From assembly GCA_003558435.1 (NCBI GenBank), contig PWLR01000069.1, positions 1 to 39,835 of the forward strand: a DNA stretch of 39,835 nt. Reading direction: 5' to 3'. Positions 15,926 to 23,598 of this stretch are shown here, piece by piece. The notes under the pieces are model-generated. The model was not told the DNA's origin. It searched no databases and saw only the letters and a program-made list of their open reading frames with translations. Numbering within the stretch: the stretch's first letter is position 1; each line of letters begins with the position of its first letter. This DNA comes from Nitriliruptoraceae bacterium (GTDB lineage: Bacteria; Actinomycetota; Nitriliruptoria; Nitriliruptorales; Nitriliruptoraceae). The translations under genes and the position numbers were made by a program.

Positions 15926-17599
15926 ATGGCCACCGTTACCCCTCGCCGCCGCGACCGGGCCACGATCGCGTCGCACACCCGATCAGCACCGGTCGTCGAG
16001 GCCCGCTCACCGGCCGTCGTGTGGTGGCGCACCTACCGCCACCATCTGCGCCTGCTGCGCAACGGCGCCGTGGCGTGGATCATCGGCCTGGCCGGCATCA
16101 GCTGGGGCGTGGCGGTGACCTTCGAGGACCGCTACACCACCCCCGCGGAACTCGCCGCCTTCGCCGAGTTCGAGGGTGTGCCCGCGTTCGAGGCGATGCT
16201 CGGCCGGCTGGTCGGTCTGACCACCGTCGAGGGCGGGGTGCTGTCGCGTTGGGGCATGTTCGGGGTCCTCGCGGCGATCTGGGGCATGCTCGCGGCCGTG
16301 CGGCTCCTGCGCCGTGCCGAAGAGGTTGGCCATCTCGAACCGTTGCGGGCCGGAGCCATCTCGCCCCGCGGGCTGCTCGGCTCGGCGCTGGCCGCGATGG
16401 CCACGGTCTTCGCGCTCTTCGGCGTGGCGATCGGGGTGACCCACACCGCGGCGGGCATGGACGCGGCCACCTCCTGGGCGCTCGGCGGCGCCGCGGCGCT
16501 GGTGACCGCCACCTTCGCCGCCGCGGGGGCTCTCGCCTCCCAGCTCACCCCCAGCCACCGGCGAGCCACCGGGATGGTGGGCAGCGCTCTCGGACTGGCG
16601 CTCGCGGTACGCATCGTCGCGTCGGCGAGCGCCACGCCGGAGTGGGTGTGGTGGGCCACGCCGCTGGGATGGCTGGGCTTCCTGCACGAGATCGACCAGG
16701 CCCGCACCGCGGTGTTCCTGGCCTATCTCGGGCTGCTGGCCGTGCTGGTGGCGGCCACCTACCTGCTGGCCGGCCGCGACCTGCACGCCGGCCGGCTCGC
16801 TGCCGGTGACGACGCCGTACGACGCGCGCCACGGCCGGTTGCCGGTCAGGCGGACCTCGCGGTCCGCCTGACCGCGGCACCGATGCGGACCTGGGGGCTG
16901 GTGGCCGGCGTTGTGGCGCTCGGGTTCGCCCTGCTCGCACGCGACTTCAGCGTCGCGGTCGCCGACCTCGAGACGATGGCCGAGCTCACCGCGATGATGG
17001 GGTATCCGGCCATGGGCACCCCCGAGGGGATCGTCGGGTTCGCTTTCTCGCTGGTCGGGATCGTGCTCGCGGTGTTCGCCGCCGGTCAAGCGGCCGCCAT
17101 CCGCGAGGAGGAGGCCACCTGGCGCATCGAGCACCTGCTCGTGCGGCCCGTGGGCCGGGTCCGGTGGCTGGCCACCCGCACGGCCACCGCCGCCCTGGCC
17201 GTGGCGCTCGCGGCGGTGATCGCCGGCATGCTCGGCTGGCTCGGCACCGCCCTGGTGGGCGCCCCCATCACGTTCACCGACGGTCTCTTGGCGGGCGTCA
17301 ACCTGATCCCGATCGCGTGGCTCGCCCTCGGTATCGGGGTGGCCGTCATGGGGCTGCTCCCCCGGCTGACCGCGCCGGTCACCTACACCCTGGTGATCGT
17401 GGCCTACCTGCTCGACTTCGTCGGCGCGATGCTCGAGTTGCCCGAAGCGGTGCTCGACCTCAGCCCCTTCCGACACCTCGCCGCGGTCCCGGCAGCCGAC
17501 ATCAACCTCGGCGCCGCCCTGGTCATGCTGACGGTCGCCGTGCTCGGCGTCGTCGTCGGCGCTGTCGCCTTCGGGCGACGCGATCTCCAGGAAGCCTGA
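15926..17599 (+). CDS. ABC-2-type exporter permease, about 12 membrane segments
   Basis: A 557-residue integral membrane protein built as two halves of about six hydrophobic segments each (about 40-290 and 320-555), like the polyketide-exporter permeases that pair with DrrA-like ATPases. The hydrophilic N-terminus contains TYRHHLRLLRNGAVAW, and the matching part of the second half contains ATWRIEHLLVRPVGRVRWL. Start 15926 is favoured by AGAAGAGA; GTG 15905 is possible. The linker between the halves is encoded over a perfect 13-base-pair hairpin (16844-16873). Partner of the ATPase at 14982-15899. Substrate unknown. Confidence 0.88.
   Translation: MATVTPRRRDRATIASHTRSAPVVEARSPAVVWWRTYRHHLRLLRNGAVAWIIGLAGISWGVAVTFEDRYTTPAELAAFAEFEGVPAFEAMLGRLVGLTTVEGGVLSRWGMFGVLAAIWGMLAAVRLLRRAEEVGHLEPLRAGAISPRGLLGSALAAMATVFALFGVAIGVTHTAAGMDAATSWALGGAAALVTATFAAAGALASQLTPSHRRATGMVGSALGLALAVRIVASASATPEWVWWATPLGWLGFLHEIDQARTAVFLAYLGLLAVLVAATYLLAGRDLHAGRLAAGDDAVRRAPRPVAGQADLAVRLTAAPMRTWGLVAGVVALGFALLARDFSVAVADLETMAELTAMMGYPAMGTPEGIVGFAFSLVGIVLAVFAAGQAAAIREEEATWRIEHLLVRPVGRVRWLATRTATAALAVALAAVIAGMLGWLGTALVGAPITFTDGLLAGVNLIPIAWLALGIGVAVMGLLPRLTAPVTYTLVIVAYLLDFVGAMLELPEAVLDLSPFRHLAAVPAADINLGAALVMLTVAVLGVVVGAVAFGRRDLQEA
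16844..16873 (+). repeat. Perfect 13-bp intragenic inverted repeat
   Basis: GGTCAGGCGGACC (16844-16856), the four-base loop TCGC and GGTCCGCCTGACC (16861-16873) form a perfect hairpin. It lies inside the permease gene exactly at the linker between its two membrane halves. Such a strong stem in coding sequence could cause pausing or attenuation, or bind a protein. There is no T-run. Confidence 0.6.
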
Positions 17600-17876
17600 A
17601 ACGCCGATGCCGCCGCACCCGGCGGGGCCATCCCGTGTGACGACGTAGCGACGGCATCCATCGGGTGCCCCGCCACGAGCCGCAGTCCCGAACAACCGGG
17701 TCGATGGCCACCTCATCGCCGTGCCTGACCGAGCGGTGGCACGGCGCGGGATCTACCACGCGACGTGCGCCGTCGATGCCGGGGACATCACCCGACGCAG
17801 CAGCAGCGCCGCCGGGGCAGCAGCGCCGCCGGGGCAGCCGACGCGGAGCGAGCAGGGGTGGCGCCACGCCTGGAGC
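17600..17876. other. Intergenic region with a short tandem repeat
   Basis: 277 bases between the convergent ABC permease and small membrane protein genes. It holds two perfect 17-base copies at 17801-17817 and 17818-17834 (CAGCAGCGCCGCCGGGG) plus a partial third. No gene is supported. Confidence 0.5.
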
Positions 17877-18332
17877 TCACGCTCCGGGCTGTTCGCCTCG
17901 AACTCGACCTGCGTGCCTGGCGTGCCGCCCCCGAGCCGACACCGCCAAACCGACGATGACCCAGCCGTAGACGAAGTAGGCGATCTGGAGCCAGTGGGGC
18001 GGCCAGCCGAGGAAAGCCACCTGGACGACGATCCACGACACGAGGCCCGCTCCGACGAGCACATGGCCGACCGCCGCCCACCGTGCTCTGCTGAGCTCGG
18101 CGAGGAACACGACGGTGGGCACCAGGCCGTTGACGATCCCGAGCGCGATCCCCGCGAAGACCGGCGAGGCGAAGGGCAGGTCGGCCACCACCGCGTCTCC
18201 GAGCATCTCGGGGCCGGCGACGACGAGACCGGTCGCGCCGCCGTAGGCACCGACGGCGAGCACCGCCTCGAGCCAGAGCAGGCTCGTCCTGACGGGCGTC
18301 CGAACCGGATCGGGGACCTCGACCGTCGCCAT
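17877..18332 (-). CDS. Small four-helix membrane protein
   Basis: A 151-residue hydrophobic protein with about four membrane segments (roughly 18-40, 52-75, 82-104 and 110-132) and a charged His/Arg/Gly-rich tail. I do not recognise the family. The ATG at 18332 follows AGGAGGT at ideal spacing; the longer frame is not needed. A perfect palindrome (18383-18394) and a second box-like site (18431-18445) lie 50-115 bases upstream, so it may belong to the same regulon as the response regulator. Single gene; the SulP gene on its other side is on the same strand but 258 bases upstream. Confidence 0.7.
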   Translation of the reverse strand: MATVEVPDPVRTPVRTSLLWLEAVLAVGAYGGATGLVVAGPEMLGDAVVADLPFASPVFAGIALGIVNGLVPTVVFLAELSRARWAAVGHVLVGAGLVSWIVVQVAFLGWPPHWLQIAYFVYGWVIVGLAVSARGRHARHAGRVRGEQPGA

Positions 18333-18382
18333 GGCGCACCTCCTGCGACCGCCTCCCATACTCGGGGCGGTTACACCCGAGT

Positions 18383-18394
18383 GGACCATGGTCC
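18383..18394. promoter_or_regulatory. Perfect palindrome GGACCATGGTCC
   Basis: This 12-base perfect dyad fits GGGAC-N4-GTCCC with the outer base changed on each side. It is 51 bases before the ATG at 18332 of the small membrane protein gene. Confidence 0.5.
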
Positions 18395-18430
18395 GACCGC
18401 TCGGATCAGGGCTGCGGGACCCGCAACGCC

Positions 18431-18445
18431 AGGACCTTCGAGCCC
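18431..18445 (+). promoter_or_regulatory. Secondary box-like site
   Basis: AGGACCTTCGAGCCC fits GGGAC-N4-GGCCC with two mismatches. It sits about 40 bases further upstream than the palindrome at 18383-18394. Paired boxes are common at DosR promoters, but this copy is weak. Confidence 0.25.
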
Positions 18446-18590
18446 CTGCGACCAGTCCCCCGGCGCGGCGGGCGCGGACAGAGCCTGCGGGCGGGCAGCG
18501 CGCCGACCCTACGGCGCGCGATCACGGACCACAGCAGGCCAGGGGTACGGCCGCGACCCACCCGGTCAAGGACCACGGCGTTGACGTCGA

Positions 18591-20456
18591 TCAGGGCATG
18601 CCCTCCGACGGGGGACCCCGGTGTTCGAAGGCTTCGACTGCGGCGTTGATCGTGGCGAAGACCTGCAGTCGACCGTGGGGTGCCAACAGCTGAGCCCGGG
18701 CCAGCCGCCCGAGCGTGCGGGTGTTCGCCCGGGCTACCGCGATGACCTCGACGTGCTGTTCGTCGAGTAGCTCCAGGACGTCGGCCACCTCGTCGAGCGC
18801 GGTGGCGTCGATGTCGCCGATGCCTTCGAAATCGAGCACGACCCAGATCTCCTCCCCCGGGTTGTCCTGCAGGGTGTCGAGCAGCCGGGTACGGAAGTGC
18901 TCCACGTTCATGAAGAACAACGGGGCATCGAACCGATAGACCAGTAACCCCGGCAGGGTCCGGGCGCGAGGGTCGGACCCGACCGACACCCAGCCATCGA
19001 GATCGTCACGTGCACCCAGGACCGAATCCTCGGGCCGGGACATACGCGCCAGGGCGATGACCACCGACAGCGCGACCGCGACCACCACCCCGACGAGGAC
19101 GTCGAAGATCATCACCCCGAGGCTCGTGATCACCGCCAACCCCAGCTCGGATCGGCTGATCCGCCACAGCTGACAGAATCCCGGTGGATCGATGATCGCG
19201 AACGCGGCCGCGACGATGACCGCCGCCAGCGCCGCTCGCGGCACCGCGCCGAGCACGTCGCCCGCGACCAGCAGGGTCACCGCCACCACCCCGGCCGCCA
19301 GGATGCTCACCACCGAGGTGACCCCACCCAACGAGGCGGCGACCGCGGAGCGGCTCGCCGAGGACGACACCGGCATGCCCTGCAGCAGCCCGGCACCGAG
19401 GTTGGCCGATGCGAGCCCGGCGAGTTCCTGGTTGGCATCGATGCGGTAGCCCATCTTGGTGGCCACCGCCCGTCCGGTGAGCACGTTGTCGCTGAACCCG
19501 ACCAGCGCCACCCCGAGCGCCACCGGTAGCAGCGCTCGCAGATCGCCCATCGCGACCGCGGGGAGGGTGAGGGCCGGCAGGCCGGTCGGGATAGCACCGA
19601 TGGTCGGATCCCCACGCGCCGGCAGGTCGAACGACACGGAGACGGCCGTGGCCAGCCCAACGGCGATCAACGCTCCAGGGGTCCGGGGCGCGAACCGTCG
19701 CAAGCCGAGGATCATCAGCAGACAACTCAGCCCCAGCAGGACGGTCACCGGCCGGAGCTGACCGATCCCGCGCACGAACTCGATCAGGCGGGGGAAGAAG
19801 GTGTCCGCCGTGATCGGCACACCGGTCAACGCCGACAGCTGGCTACTCAACAGCACGAACCCGACCCCGCTGATGTAGCCGACGAGCACCGGTTTGGACA
19901 GCAGGTGGGCGACGAACCCCAGACGCAGCAGCCACGCGATACCGGAAACCACTCCCACCAGCAACGCCAGCGCCGCCATCAACGCCAGGTAGCGCGACGG
20001 CTCCGGAGCCGTGCCGGCCACCGCCGCCACCCCGGTTGCGGCCAGGATCGCGGTACCGGGCTCGGGGCCCGTCCCCAGGTGACGGGAGGTCCCGGTCAAG
20101 GCGTAGGCCACCGGTGCGAGCAACGAGGCGTACAACCCGGTCGCGGCGGGCACGCCGGCCAGCTCCGCATACGCCATCGACTGTGGGACGAGCATCGCCC
20201 CGACGGTCAACCCCGCGACCACGTCCGGGCGCAACCAGGTGAGCTGGTAGCCCCGGAGCAGGACCAGCCCGGCAAGCGGCGCGTGCCCCTGTCCTCTCCG
20301 CCCCTCGCCGGTGGCCATCGCTCCCGACTCCGATCGGGCCGTCTGACCGAGGGGCGCAGGCCGAGCCTCGGCAGGCTCGCGCCTGCCTCGGCGGTCGCGG
20401 CGTGGACGGGCAGGACGCCGCATCCACGACCAACCATCCAGACGGTCGATCTTCAC
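18591..20456 (-). CDS. SulP-family anion transporter with STAS domain
   Basis: A 621-residue SLC26/SulP transporter. The membrane core spans about residues 60-470 and begins with the family hallmark AGLTVGAMLVPQSMAYAELAG. A C-terminal STAS domain (about 500-610) is seen in VVLDFEGIGDIDATALDEVADVL. The GTG at 20456 overlaps the stop of the upstream USP gene as GTGA, indicating translational coupling; an internal ATG at 20318 would remove 46 Arg-rich residues and is a fair alternative. Known substrates of the family are sulfate, bicarbonate and other anions. USP-SulP pairing suggests stress-linked control of transport. M. tuberculosis Rv1739c is a related SulP protein. Confidence 0.9.
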   Translation of the reverse strand: MKIDRLDGWSWMRRPARPRRDRRGRREPAEARPAPLGQTARSESGAMATGEGRRGQGHAPLAGLVLLRGYQLTWLRPDVVAGLTVGAMLVPQSMAYAELAGVPAATGLYASLLAPVAYALTGTSRHLGTGPEPGTAILAATGVAAVAGTAPEPSRYLALMAALALLVGVVSGIAWLLRLGFVAHLLSKPVLVGYISGVGFVLLSSQLSALTGVPITADTFFPRLIEFVRGIGQLRPVTVLLGLSCLLMILGLRRFAPRTPGALIAVGLATAVSVSFDLPARGDPTIGAIPTGLPALTLPAVAMGDLRALLPVALGVALVGFSDNVLTGRAVATKMGYRIDANQELAGLASANLGAGLLQGMPVSSSASRSAVAASLGGVTSVVSILAAGVVAVTLLVAGDVLGAVPRAALAAVIVAAAFAIIDPPGFCQLWRISRSELGLAVITSLGVMIFDVLVGVVVAVALSVVIALARMSRPEDSVLGARDDLDGWVSVGSDPRARTLPGLLVYRFDAPLFFMNVEHFRTRLLDTLQDNPGEEIWVVLDFEGIGDIDATALDEVADVLELLDEQHVEVIAVARANTRTLGRLARAQLLAPHGRLQVFATINAAVEAFEHRGPPSEGMP

Positions 20457-20896
20457 CCGTCTTGCCGTCTTCCTCGTCCTTCAGGCACGACCACCAGCAC
20501 CGGGCAGGGCGCGTGCGCCACGACCTGGTGGGTCACCGACCCGACCAGCAGGCCGCGGAACCCCCCGTACCCACGCGAGCCGACCACCAGCAGATCGGCA
20601 CCCTCGGCGGCATGGCACAGCACCTGGGCGGTGTGCCCGACCGCGATGGTCCTTCCGATCTCGAGACCCTCGACGTTCACCGCGGTCAGCGCCTGCTCGA
20701 TCAGCTCTTTTCCGGCGACGCGCAACTTCGCGATGGGTGTGGGCGGTGCGAACACCGGATCGGCGAACATCACCGGCTCCGGGACCGCGTGAACGACCTC
20801 CAGCCTGGCCCCTCGCAGCCGAGCCTCCTGCACCGCTCGGTCCAACGCCTGGACCGCGTGCTCGGACCCATCGACCCCTACGACGATGCGTGCCAT
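20453..20896 (-). CDS. Universal stress protein, single domain
   Basis: A 147-residue UspA-fold protein with the ATP-binding pattern intact: VVGVDGSEHAVQAL at the N-terminus and GSRGYGGFRGLLVGSV (G-2x-G-9x-G-S/T type) near 110-126. The ATG at 20896 has AAAGGTGG upstream, so the 68-residue longer frame is rejected. It overlaps the SulP start by four bases. A half-box GAAGGGCCGAAC (20998-21009) lies about 100 bases upstream and shares its sequence with the histidine-kinase box. USPs of this ATP-binding class act as nucleotide-dependent stress switches. Confidence 0.92.
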   Translation of the reverse strand: MARIVVGVDGSEHAVQALDRAVQEARLRGARLEVVHAVPEPVMFADPVFAPPTPIAKLRVAGKELIEQALTAVNVEGLEIGRTIAVGHTAQVLCHAAEGADLLVVGSRGYGGFRGLLVGSVTHQVVAHAPCPVLVVVPEGRGRRQDG

Positions 20897-20997
20897 GTGA
20901 CCACCTTTCGCATCGGCGGGATGTGCCACCACAGGCCGGCCAGCGCCAACCCTCCTCGACCGCTCCACCCAAGCGTCCTCCGATCGGCGTCCATCGG

Positions 20998-21009
20998 GAA
21001 GGGCCGAAC
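20998..21009 (-). promoter_or_regulatory. Half-box before the USP-SulP operon
   Basis: The minus strand reads GTTCGGCCCTTC, identical over 12 bases to the right half of the kinase box at 10016-10032. The left GGGAC half is not conserved (CCCGC), so this is a half-site only. Confidence 0.3.
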
Positions 21010-21339
21010 GCGGGTACCCGCCGGGACGGTCGGCAGTTGATCGGTTGCGACCCGCGCGGATCCGGGTAGCAAGCTCCCACCGCGTGACGACCACGATCAC
21101 ATCGCTGTTGGTCTCCCTCGCAGCGCGAGAGGCCGAGCAGGGTGCCTACCGGCGGACCATGTCGCGTCGAGTACGACCGAGTCGCCCCGGCTCGATGGCG
21201 CGCTCGCGCGGCGACGACCCCTCGAGACGGCGCCCGCCGCGATGGTCCCTTGGCCCGAGCGTGTCCGCCAGACCACCCCGGGGAGAGCCCGAACGAACCC
21301 TGGGCGCGGTCCGGGCTGCCGCCGTGCTGAAGGCCGCAT

Positions 21340-21802
21340 GGCCGCACGCACCGAAGGACAAGGTCCGATCCGCCGTGCCGGCGCTGAGCCGGTCGCGCAG
21401 GTACCAGCTCTCCCCCGCACCACACCGACGGTGGTGCGGCCGTCGCCGTTCCAGTCGCCGACCACCGGCACGTCACCGGCTCGCCCGTAGCTGAACGAGA
21501 TGTCGGTCGCACCCGAGGCGAGCCGGTTTGCGCAGGTGCCAACGCCCGGCACGAAAGACGCCCGGAGTCGCGACCCCGTTGCCGTTCCAGTCCCCCATCA
21601 GCTGGACATCGGTGGAGCGTCCCCAAGCGAAGCTCGGTTGCCCGCGGACCAGCCAGATCCGATCGCGAACCACCACCGGTACATCAGCAGACGCCGCACT
21701 CGCCGGTGGGGCGCTCGGATACCCGAGCAGCGGCATCAGGCCGACCGCAGCCACTCGCGACAAAGCGAAGCCCCGGCGCGGATCCAACGATCGACGGTTC
21801 AC
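21340..21802 (-). pseudogene. Broken secreted WNGDG/FG-GAP-like repeat protein
   Basis: The GTG at 21802 opens a signal-peptide-like stretch (FALSRVAAVGLMPLLGYPSA). Repeat units follow: WLVRGQPSFAWGRSTDVQ, MGDWNGNGVATPGVFR, then SGATDISFSYGRAGDV and VVGDWNGDGRTTVGVVRG, then SWYLRDRLSAGTADRTLSFG. These segments lie in alternating frames. One extra base is present near 21530 (an AAAC run, expected AAC) and one base is missing near 21412 (a G run). The two indels compensate, so the first and third segments share a frame. After about 21340 the repeat pattern is lost. Such repeats usually form extracellular beta-propeller-like domains. It is a decayed gene unless the indels are sequencing errors. 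Confidence 0.7.
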
Positions 21803-21995
21803 GATGCACTTCCCGACCGGATGCGCACGTCGCTTCCCGGTGGCAACCACGGGCATCTCTCACCATCATCCCCTTCTGCATCCGCCACCAGGGGGACCAG
21901 AGCCCTCCTTGCGAACCGCCGTGGCGCTTTGGTCGGATGACCGACGAACATCCGCCACGTCCCGAACGGACGCGCTGATCAGGCGCCTGAACGGC

Positions 21996-22028
21996 CCCGG
22001 AGTGACGTCTTCTTGACGTCACTCCGGG
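21996..22028 (-). terminator. Strong hairpin overlapping the stop of the PRTase fusion gene
   Basis: CCCGGAGTGACGTC (21996-22009), a five-base loop and GACGTCACTCCGGG (22015-22028) form a perfect 14-base-pair stem. The TGA stop of the gene at 22019-23323 lies inside the stem. It is very likely an intrinsic terminator, though without a T-run. Confidence 0.7.
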
Positions 22029-23323
22029 TGGGCTGCGCGCAGCCGAAGCCGATCAGCCAACCATGACAGAACCAGGGTGACGGCCGGGTCCGGCGAATCT
22101 GGCTTGCGGTCACCGTCAGGCACGGTGATCAGGTCGTGTTCGCACGTCAGCCGGCTGTCGGCGGCGGTGTGGCTTCTCAGGCCTACCTTGTCACCCGCGC
22201 TGACCAGCAACAACGTCGGCGCCGTCACGGCATCGAGATCGTCTCGGGCCAGGTCCGGACGCCCCGACCGCGCCACGACCGCGACGACGTGGAGACCATG
22301 GCTGCGTGCCGCCGCTCTGAGCGCCGCCGCGCCGGCGATGCCCCACCCCACGTAGGCGACCGGCAATGCGCCTAGCACCAGGTGGTTGCGTAGCCACCGG
22401 GCTGCCTCGACCAGCTGCGCCGCGGAGCGATGGAGGTCGGTCAGCTCGATGTCCTCGCCGAGCCCCGTCATGCACGGCGGTTCGAAACTCAGCGTCACGC
22501 AGCCTTCGCGCGACAGCGGAACTCCCATCTCCCGATCGAGGGACTCGATGTCCGCCCCGGCGAACAAGATCGCAGCCGTGGGGGTCGGTGGGAGCCGAAG
22601 CCGGGCGAACAGCGCCAGTCCCGACACCGGTACCAGGAGGTCGTTCGCCGGAGGCGTCCCCCCATCCCCGACCGTGAGGATGATACCCCCGGCACCGGCG
22701 TCGGCGAGGAGGTCACCGATGGTCTCCACGTCCGGGGTTTGATCGTCGAGGTAGACGTCATCGAAGCTCTTGGCTTTGGAGGGAACCTGCAAACTCACGG
22801 CTCCTTCGACCCGCTCGCGCAACAACGCGAGTACCGGCTGCGGCGAGGTCGGTACCGCGATGTGGACCTCCGAAGCCCCGTGGGCCTTCACGGCGTGCAC
22901 GGCCGCGAGCAGCGAGTGACCGGTGATCGCACCGTCATCGACGACGATGACCGTCCGATCGTGCAGATCGATGACCGGGCGACCGCGACGGCAGACCCGT
23001 CCGCGGCGAGCGGCCCGTCGGGCGGCGTCTTCGGCCATCGCCCGGAGTTCCCCCGACGGGATCCCGGCGCGCGCCGCGGAGTCCTCAGCGAGGTGGATGG
23101 TGCCATCTTCCGCTGCAGCTCCGAGCGTGATCGCCCGATCGTCAGGTGCCTGAAGGCGCTCGACCAGCAGCACGTCCAACGGTGCGGACAACCGCTGCGC
23201 GACTTGCTGTGCGACCGTCACGCCACCGGTGGTGATGGCGAGGACCACCGGTTTGCGAGCCCGCAGGTCAGTCAGCCGCCTCGCGAGCAGGCGTCCGGCC
23301 TGGCCCCGGTCGTCGAACCTCAC
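22019..23323 (-). CDS. Phosphoribosyltransferase / alpha-beta hydrolase-like fusion
   Basis: A 434-residue fusion. Residues 1-200 are a PRTase-fold domain, seen in VRFDDRGQAGRLLARRL, ITTGGVTVAQQVAQ, PLDVLLVERL and the PRPP loop VIVVDDGAITGHSLL. Residues about 215-430 resemble a dienelactone-hydrolase-like alpha/beta hydrolase, but the usual nucleophile elbow is not clear: VAYVGWGIAGAAAL has Trp where G-x-S/C-x-G would be expected. M. tuberculosis Rv0571c has a similar domain pairing and is a DosR-regulon member. GTG 23323 is chosen because GGAG lies upstream and homology starts there; the frame can extend to 23428. It is divergent from the USP gene at 23599 and ends in a strong hairpin. The substrate is unknown. 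Confidence 0.82.
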   Translation of the reverse strand: MRFDDRGQAGRLLARRLTDLRARKPVVLAITTGGVTVAQQVAQRLSAPLDVLLVERLQAPDDRAITLGAAAEDGTIHLAEDSAARAGIPSGELRAMAEDAARRAARRGRVCRRGRPVIDLHDRTVIVVDDGAITGHSLLAAVHAVKAHGASEVHIAVPTSPQPVLALLRERVEGAVSLQVPSKAKSFDDVYLDDQTPDVETIGDLLADAGAGGIILTVGDGGTPPANDLLVPVSGLALFARLRLPPTPTAAILFAGADIESLDREMGVPLSREGCVTLSFEPPCMTGLGEDIELTDLHRSAAQLVEAARWLRNHLVLGALPVAYVGWGIAGAAALRAAARSHGLHVVAVVARSGRPDLARDDLDAVTAPTLLLVSAGDKVGLRSHTAADSRLTCEHDLITVPDGDRKPDSPDPAVTLVLSWLADRLRLRAAHPE

Positions 23324-23337
23324 CGCGTCGCTCCGAC

Positions 23338-23373
23338 CTCGTGCGAAAAGCGTCCCTCGTGCGAAAGACGTCC
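23338..23373. repeat. 18-bp tandem duplication upstream of the PRTase gene
   Basis: CTCGTGCGAAAAGCGTCC (23338-23355) is followed by CTCGTGCGAAAGACGTCC (23356-23373); 16 of 18 bases match. It lies 15-50 bases before the proposed GTG start, so it is probably in the 5' leader and could be a binding site. Confidence 0.55.
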
Positions 23374-23483
23374 TCCATCGACGATGCACCCGACGCAACG
23401 GTCGCGGTATGGCCGATGGCCCCGGCACCTCTTCTCTGGGTCATACGCATATCACGGATCTCCTCGGGTTCGTCTCGGACATC

Positions 23484-23497
23484 GGGCCATGGTCCCC
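23484..23497 (-). promoter_or_regulatory. Box-like palindrome between PRTase and USP genes
   Basis: The plus strand reads GGGCCATGGTCCCC, then CTAG overlapping its end; the minus strand reads GGGGACCATGGCCC. It has GGGAC and GGCCC arms but a three-base instead of four-base spacer. It lies between divergent genes starting at 23323 and 23599, so it could serve either. Confidence 0.35.
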
Positions 23498-23539
23498 TAG
23501 CCCGTGAGGCCGTGGCCGAGCGATGATGGAACGACCCCT

Positions 23540-23579
23540 AGCAACACCCGAGCAGCACCCGAGTAGCACCCGAGCAGCG
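23540..23579 (+). repeat. 11-bp tandem repeats before a USP gene
   Basis: Three direct 11-base units (AGCAACACCCG, AGCAGCACCCG, AGTAGCACCCG) and a partial fourth (AGCAGCG) end 19 bases before the ATG at 23599. A period of 11 is about one DNA helical turn, which would suit cooperative protein binding on one face. It may alternatively lie in the 5' leader. Confidence 0.6.
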
Positions 23580-23598
23580 ATACGAATCAGGATCGATC

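Noticed and set aside
16007-17716. A 569-residue minus-strand frame antisense to the ABC permease
   Set aside because: Gly/His/Arg/Asp-rich with no domain; the permease on the plus strand has convincing membrane segments.
23540-23579. CRISPR array
   Set aside because: Units are 11 bases with no spacers and there are no cas genes, so these are simple direct repeats.
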